Source of the DNA: Pseudidiomarina taiwanensis
GTDB lineage: Bacteria > Pseudomonadota > Gammaproteobacteria > Enterobacterales > Alteromonadaceae
DNA length: 64,000 bases
Direction: 5' to 3'
Assembly (NCBI RefSeq): GCF_003987435.1
Contig: NZ_PIQG01000003.1
Location: 62,001 to 126,000 of the forward strand
This document shows positions 60,188-64,000 of the stretch, piece after piece. Within the stretch, counting starts at the first letter, position 1, and every line of letters begins with the position of its first letter. The position numbers and the translations under genes were made by a program. The notes beneath the pieces are model-generated. The model saw nothing but the letters and a program-made list of their open reading frames with translations. It made no database searches and was not told the DNA's origin.

Positions 60188-61036
60188 TTAGTTCTTTGCT
60201 GCAAAATCACTCGCGCTATGTCTTTCCGCTAATTGTTTATCTTCATCGCCCCAAGTCTTATTCACAATGCGACCGCGCTGCACTGCTGGACGCTCCGCGA
60301 GTTGCTTAGCCCAGCGTAAGACATGGGGGTATTCTTGCGCGTTAATAAACTCCGCAGCGTCGTACACTTGATTGGTGACTAGGGCACCATACCAGGGCCA
60401 AATTGCCATATCCGCAATCGTATAGTCATCACCTAGCATATAAGTTTTATCCGCCAAATGTTGATTTAACACGTCGAGCTGGCGCTTGATTTCCATCGTG
60501 TAGCGGTTGATGGGGTACTCGTATTTTTCCGGCGCATAGGCATAAAAGTGACCAAAGCCGCCGCCGAGAATCGGCGCGCTGGCCATTTGCCAGAATAGCC
60601 AATTTAGGCATTCAGTTCGGCCATGGTGGTCGGTTGGAATAAATTTTTGAAATTTGTCGGCGAGATACAGCAGCATGGAGCCAGACTCAAAAATTCGGGT
60701 TGGTGGCTGCGTGCTGTGGTCCATCAATGCGGGGATCTTCGAGTTAGGATTCACTGCGACAAAGCCGCTGCCGAACTGATCACCTTCTAGAATATTAATC
60801 AGCCAAGCGTCATATTCTGCTTCTTTTACGCCCGCTTCGAGTAGCTCCTCGAACATCACGGTCACCTTCACCCCGTTCGGCGTGCCCAAGGAATATAGTT
60901 GAAATGGATGTTTGCCAATTGGGAGTTCCTTTTCAAACTGCGCGCCTGCTGTGGGGCGGTTAATATTGGCAAATTTGCCGCCGTTATTCGGGTCCCACGT
61001 CCAAACTTTAGGTGGGGTGTAGGTGTTATCGGACAT
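60188..61036 (-). CDS. yghU: YghU-like glutathione S-transferase (disulfide-bond oxidoreductase)
   Basis: A 282-residue Nu-class GST homologue. The N-terminal YTPPKVWTWDPNNGGKFANINRPTAG is diagnostic for YghU. The thioredoxin-like part has HPFQLYSLGTPNGVKVTVMFEE with the Thr that contacts glutathione, NSKIPALMD and ESGSMLLYLADKF. The helical C-terminal domain covers about 130-270. E. coli YghU reduces 2-hydroxyethyl disulfide with glutathione. yjbQ follows after 13 bp. Confidence 0.95.
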   Translation of the reverse strand: MSDNTYTPPKVWTWDPNNGGKFANINRPTAGAQFEKELPIGKHPFQLYSLGTPNGVKVTVMFEELLEAGVKEAEYDAWLINILEGDQFGSGFVAVNPNSKIPALMDHSTQPPTRIFESGSMLLYLADKFQKFIPTDHHGRTECLNWLFWQMASAPILGGGFGHFYAYAPEKYEYPINRYTMEIKRQLDVLNQHLADKTYMLGDDYTIADMAIWPWYGALVTNQVYDAAEFINAQEYPHVLRWAKQLAERPAVQRGRIVNKTWGDEDKQLAERHSASDFAAKN

Positions 61037-61158
61037 TTAAAGCCTCCAAGAGTGCTTTTGACTGAACAATACATGAATAAATGGATGATTGAAGTTTCGC
61101 ATTTTTGCAGGGCTGGGACAAAGGTCTGCAGGGTTTTCAGTAGGTCCAGGAAAATAAT

Positions 61159-61218
61159 TGATACCTTAAGGTTGCATAATGATACCTAAAGGTTATATGA
61201 TGACACCCATAGGTATCA
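61159..61218. promoter_or_regulatory. Three operators at exact 21-bp spacing upstream of membrane-protein/XRE pair
   Basis: Eighteen-bp sites TGATACCTTAAGGTTGCA (61159-61176), TGATACCTAAAGGTTATA (61180-61197) and TGACACCCATAGGTATCA (61201-61218) begin exactly 21 bp apart. Their common dyad is TGAYACC-N4-GGTWTCA. The array ends 35 bp before the membrane-protein gene, so it is a likely binding site for the XRE regulator encoded by the second gene. Confidence 0.8.
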
Positions 61219-61252
61219 AATATTGTTATTCACTAATTGAGAGAAATTAAAA

Positions 61253-61726
61253 ATGGCCAAATGGAATCCCGAAGCACAGCATACGTCTTTAAAGTACAAT
61301 GCTTACATCTATTTACTCCAAGGGCTTTTCTTCAGCGCTTTGCTCGGAAACTCGCTTGCTGAAAACTATGCACTTGATCTTGGTTGGTTAGTCGACGGTG
61401 TGGTGATCACTTTAGTCGCGGTGTTCATTTACTTTACGGCTCGATTAGCACGAAATAATCACCGTTGCTCGGGTGGTTGGCGTGAGATGTTGGGGCTGTA
61501 CGACGACGAATATATGCGGGACGTGGTCCGAACGGCTAATAGTTGTGCATTATTAGCCTTGTTGGTGACCATTTTTATGGGATTACTTCTTGGCGGTGCA
61601 GACAAATTAGGATTTGAGCAAAACTGGCTCTCACTTGGGCGTTTTACCATGCTACAAATAGCTATTGGATCAATCACTTGGGCGATGACAATATTAGTAA
61701 GTTTGCGCGATGGAGCTGAGGAATGA
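61253..61726 (+). CDS. Four-span membrane protein paired with XRE regulator
   Basis: A 157-residue protein with four predicted spans (about 17-37, 44-63, 97-120 and 130-150) and a charged loop (RLARNNHRCSGGWREMLGLYDDEYM). I do not recognise a named family. Small multi-span proteins followed by a short Cro/C1-type regulator are a common pair in bacteria and archaea. Its stop overlaps the regulator start by 4 bp (ATGA), so the two are co-translated, and three operator-like sites precede it. Confidence 0.75.
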   Translation: MAKWNPEAQHTSLKYNAYIYLLQGLFFSALLGNSLAENYALDLGWLVDGVVITLVAVFIYFTARLARNNHRCSGGWREMLGLYDDEYMRDVVRTANSCALLALLVTIFMGLLLGGADKLGFEQNWLSLGRFTMLQIAIGSITWAMTILVSLRDGAEE

Positions 61727-61935
61727 GTGCACCAGTAACCAATTCGATTGCGCTTTTGCGGGCGCAAAAGGGGCTATCACAACAAGAGTTGGCCGATGCG
61801 ATCGGGGTATCGCGCAAAACAATCAGCACAGTTGAGACTCGAAGATTTGTGCCCTCGGTCGTTATCGCCCTGCAGTTGGCGCGCTATTTTGGGGTTACCG
61901 TCGAAGAGATATTTTCACTTGATGAGGATGCTTAG
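61723..61935 (+). CDS. Short XRE/Cro-CI family regulator
   Basis: A 70-residue protein that is almost entirely a helix-turn-helix domain: LLRAQKGLSQQELADAIGVS RKTISTVET, followed by VIALQLARYFGVTVEEIFSL. This is the YozG-like type of small regulator usually encoded next to a membrane protein. It overlaps the membrane-protein gene by 4 bp. It probably binds the three 18-bp sites upstream of the pair. Confidence 0.9.
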   Translation: MSAPVTNSIALLRAQKGLSQQELADAIGVSRKTISTVETRRFVPSVVIALQLARYFGVTVEEIFSLDEDA

Positions 61936-62174
61936 GCGTCCTCTGTTTCTTGCCACAGTGGGCTGTCTTTTTTCTGTAGTATCAGTAGTTGTAAGTCCAG
62001 TGCGGCAGCGATTCGAAGCAGGGTATCGATGCGCCCTTCACCGTAATTTTCGAATTTAGAGATAACAGCTTGAGTGGTTTGCACGCGCTGCGCGAGCTCA
62101 GTTTGCGACCATTTGAGGTGCTGCCGAGCTTGTTTAATGGCGTGGGCGATATCTAAGCTTTGATTCAGTCGCAT
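61932..62174 (-). CDS. HipB-like XRE family regulator
   Basis: An 80-residue DNA-binding protein, with helix-turn-helix at about residues 12-65 (IKQARQHLKWSQTELAQRVQTTQAVISKFEN). The end, LDLQLLILQKKDSPLWQE, resembles antitoxins of the HipB kind. No toxin gene is adjacent on this strand, so it is an orphan. The upstream region 62175-62245 is very AT-rich and may hold its promoter. It overlaps the convergent regulator gene by 4 bp. Confidence 0.82.
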   Translation of the reverse strand: MRLNQSLDIAHAIKQARQHLKWSQTELAQRVQTTQAVISKFENYGEGRIDTLLRIAAALDLQLLILQKKDSPLWQETEDA

Positions 62175-62245
62175 AGGTTATTTTTTTATATTTAAACGAA
62201 TATAATCAATATATATCTAAATAAATATATTTCAAGTTTTCTGTT

Positions 62246-63865
62246 TTATAGAACGCGATCTAGCGGCAGTAGGCTGAAAAATTCCAGTAAAATTCGTTCC
62301 AGCAAGGTCGAATCGGGCTCTTTAGTGAGAGTTTCGATAGAGCCATCGGCATTTTGCCGAAGCCATTGTAGGTGACCATCTTCATCAAGCTTGAGCCGAA
62401 ACGCATAGTTGGGGACGATATCTTCAATTTGTTGTTCGAGATATTGTGCTATCTCGGGGTGTTCGATGACAAATCCCATCTCGGTGTTGTAGTGAATCGA
62501 GCGCGGGTCGAAATTAAAGCTACCGATAAACAAGCGTTGGCCATCAACGATAAAGGTTTTTGCATGCAGACTTGATCCGGAGCTGCCCATCCAGCTACTG
62601 ATTTGCTCTTGATCGGTTTCACCGTTGACGTCATCTTCGTCGTTTTCACTTTCCGCAACGGGATTCCCTTGTTCGCGGAGTTCGACTAACTCAATACCTC
62701 TTTCGAGGAGGGGCTTGCGATACTTTTTATACCCAGCATGAACAATCGCGACATCGGTTGCTTTAAAGCTATTGGTGTAGATTTTAACGGACACACCTTG
62801 CTCGACCATTTGTGCGAACGCCTCCACTCCAGATTGGCCGGGAATAAAATACGGTGAAACCAGAACGAGACGGGTTTCGGGCATACCGAGGACTTTTTGT
62901 AACTGCGGTAAAATGGCTTGAGCTTCATCTTCTGCAGCAAATATTTTGAGTGGATCATCGCTCACTAAGTCAGTTTTAGCCCATGTCCACGGGTAGTTGC
63001 CGCTTAAAATATCTTGCACTTCGGTACTCTGTGCGAGCTGCCAGCGATAATCGCTGCTGTAAGGATTTTGATTCGCGAGCAATAAGCGCCGCTTTAAGTC
63101 TTCCAATCTGCGCGGACTTGGCGCTTGAATCAATTGTGTGATCGGATAGCTTGCTGCGCTTTCCCAGTATCGGTCAAAGTCCTGCGATGTTTCTTGCACT
63201 ATGGGACCGACTGCCATGACATCGAGATCAGCGAATATCGTCCCCCCATTGGCTGCGAAATATTCATCCGCGATGTTGCGGCCGCCGGTAATCGCCACCT
63301 GGTTATCAACGATAAATGCCTTGTTGTGCATCCGTCGATGTACTCGTTTGGCGTCGGTGATGAAATCTAGAATCTTATATTTACGCTGGTAAAAGGGGTT
63401 GAACAGCCTTACTTCTACCTGCGGATATTGAGCGAGTGCGTACAGCTCCTCGTCAAGACCGTGGGTGCCATTATCGTCGAGCAATAAACGAATTCTTACA
63501 TTCCGCCGTGCTGCGTCCTCTAAAGCACCAAGTAATAAACGTCCAGTGATGTCATCGCGCCAAATATAATATTGTAGGTCGAGACTTTTCTCGGCCTGCT
63601 GAATAAGGTGCAGGCGCGTTGCAAATGCGTTGACGGGTTCTGCTAGCAAGGATACACCACTGAGTGGTGCGTTACTGGCGATTGCGCTTTGCAGCGCTTG
63701 ACCTAACTGGGTTTGCTTCGCTTGCTCTTGGCTGATCGCTTGGCTCGATTGCCGCGCCTCTAATTTCGGCAAAGTCGAACAACCACTCACGCCAAAGCTG
63801 AATGTTATCAATACGCATAGCGTAATTAAATGTCGGACGTTACTGTACATAAACGAAGTATGCAC
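62246..63865 (-). CDS. Phospholipase D-family lipoprotein (cardiolipin synthase-like)
   Basis: A 539-residue protein with two HKD motifs: MHNKAFIVDNQVAITGGRNI (about residues 178-197) and HAKTFIVDGQRLFIGSFNF (about 430-448). The N-terminus is a lipoprotein signal ending in a GVSGC lipobox, so it is anchored in the envelope. This layout matches the ClsC/YmdC-like and related exported PLD proteins. An acidic insert (ESENDEDDVNGETDQEQ) precedes the second HKD motif. ATG at 63850 (MYSNVRHL) is an alternative start. The enzyme may make or remodel cardiolipin, which is inference. Confidence 0.87.
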   Translation of the reverse strand: MHTSFMYSNVRHLITLCVLITFSFGVSGCSTLPKLEARQSSQAISQEQAKQTQLGQALQSAIASNAPLSGVSLLAEPVNAFATRLHLIQQAEKSLDLQYYIWRDDITGRLLLGALEDAARRNVRIRLLLDDNGTHGLDEELYALAQYPQVEVRLFNPFYQRKYKILDFITDAKRVHRRMHNKAFIVDNQVAITGGRNIADEYFAANGGTIFADLDVMAVGPIVQETSQDFDRYWESAASYPITQLIQAPSPRRLEDLKRRLLLANQNPYSSDYRWQLAQSTEVQDILSGNYPWTWAKTDLVSDDPLKIFAAEDEAQAILPQLQKVLGMPETRLVLVSPYFIPGQSGVEAFAQMVEQGVSVKIYTNSFKATDVAIVHAGYKKYRKPLLERGIELVELREQGNPVAESENDEDDVNGETDQEQISSWMGSSGSSLHAKTFIVDGQRLFIGSFNFDPRSIHYNTEMGFVIEHPEIAQYLEQQIEDIVPNYAFRLKLDEDGHLQWLRQNADGSIETLTKEPDSTLLERILLEFFSLLPLDRVL

Positions 63866-63900
63866 CGCCCCCGCCCCCCGCGCAAACCCGAAAATATGAG

Positions 63901-63915
63901 GAGGGGCAGCCCCTC
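63901..63915. repeat. GAGGGGCAGCCCCTC palindrome upstream of PLD gene
   Basis: The 15-bp extended form, perfect in its arms, intergenic here. A further copy, GGGGCTGCC, begins at 63992 and is cut by the window end. Confidence 0.9.
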
Positions 63916-64000
63916 TGTTTTTGAATTTTTTTGGCTTTACTTATCAGATGGTTGGGGTATCTTGGCTCAATAAATATACAAAAAATCAGCAGGGGCTGCC

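Overview
The window looks like chromosomal DNA of a marine gammaproteobacterium of the Alteromonadales, most likely an Idiomarinaceae member (Idiomarina/Pseudidiomarina type). This rests on gene content and order (hut cluster, glnA-DUF4124-ntrB-ntrC, DUF2959/DUF3081 genes, LuxO-like regulator) and on protein sequence; no database search was possible. No rRNA, tRNA or CRISPR array was found.

Layout. 1-6.5 kb holds housekeeping genes: the 3' part of priA, argS, ftsN, hslV-hslU (with a candidate heat-shock promoter) and rraA. 6.5-13.9 kb is histidine utilisation: hutG, then hutI divergent from hutC-hutU-hutH, with a perfect HutC-type operator between hutI and hutC. 13.9-18.9 kb has a GNAT-hotdog fusion, dtd, yihY, a short-chain dehydrogenase carrying in-frame palindromic repeats, small envelope genes and a hemolysin III protein. 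18.9-22.6 kb is a signalling cluster: an EAL phosphodiesterase with a degenerate GGDEF domain, a LuxO-like sigma-54 activator, a stand-alone receiver and an HPt protein. Upstream of the LuxO-like gene lies a consensus sigma-54 promoter followed about 70 bp later by a perfect intrinsic terminator. This reads as a sigma-54-dependent small RNA, or a terminated leader. 22.6-29.8 kb has typA, a CNNM/CBS membrane protein and an RND efflux pair.

29.8-34.6 kb is the nitrogen-control operon glnA-DUF4124-ntrB-ntrC, with two upstream NtrC enhancer sites, a sigma-54 promoter and a third consensus NtrC site inside ntrB. 34.6-45.7 kb contains a CpxRA-like two-component pair, a lysophospholipase-like hydrolase, fieF-like, trmL, a double solute-binding protein, a cyanophycinase-like protein without its catalytic serine, pyrE, rph, rlmA and yicC.

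45.7-54.3 kb is a genomic island inserted just after yicC. It has a tyrosine integrase with repeated arm-like sites, a remnant of a YgjP-like metallopeptidase plus a zinc-ribbon gene, a compositionally different cassette (TetR, HlyD-like adaptor, ABC permease, ABC ATPase, frameshifted cytochrome c), and a hipB-hipA toxin-antitoxin pair with three evenly spaced operator-like dyads. The yicC site and the hipBA cargo recall the mobilizable genomic islands of Vibrio.

54.4-64 kb is ordinary chromosome: two unrecognised genes, a MerR-methyltransferase fusion, a DASS transporter, a DUF429 protein with two more in-frame palindromes, yjbQ, yghU, a membrane-protein/XRE pair with three operators at an exact 21-bp period, and a phospholipase D-family lipoprotein. 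The palindrome GGGGCAGCCCC recurs at eight places in two far-apart parts of the window, six of them inside coding sequence.
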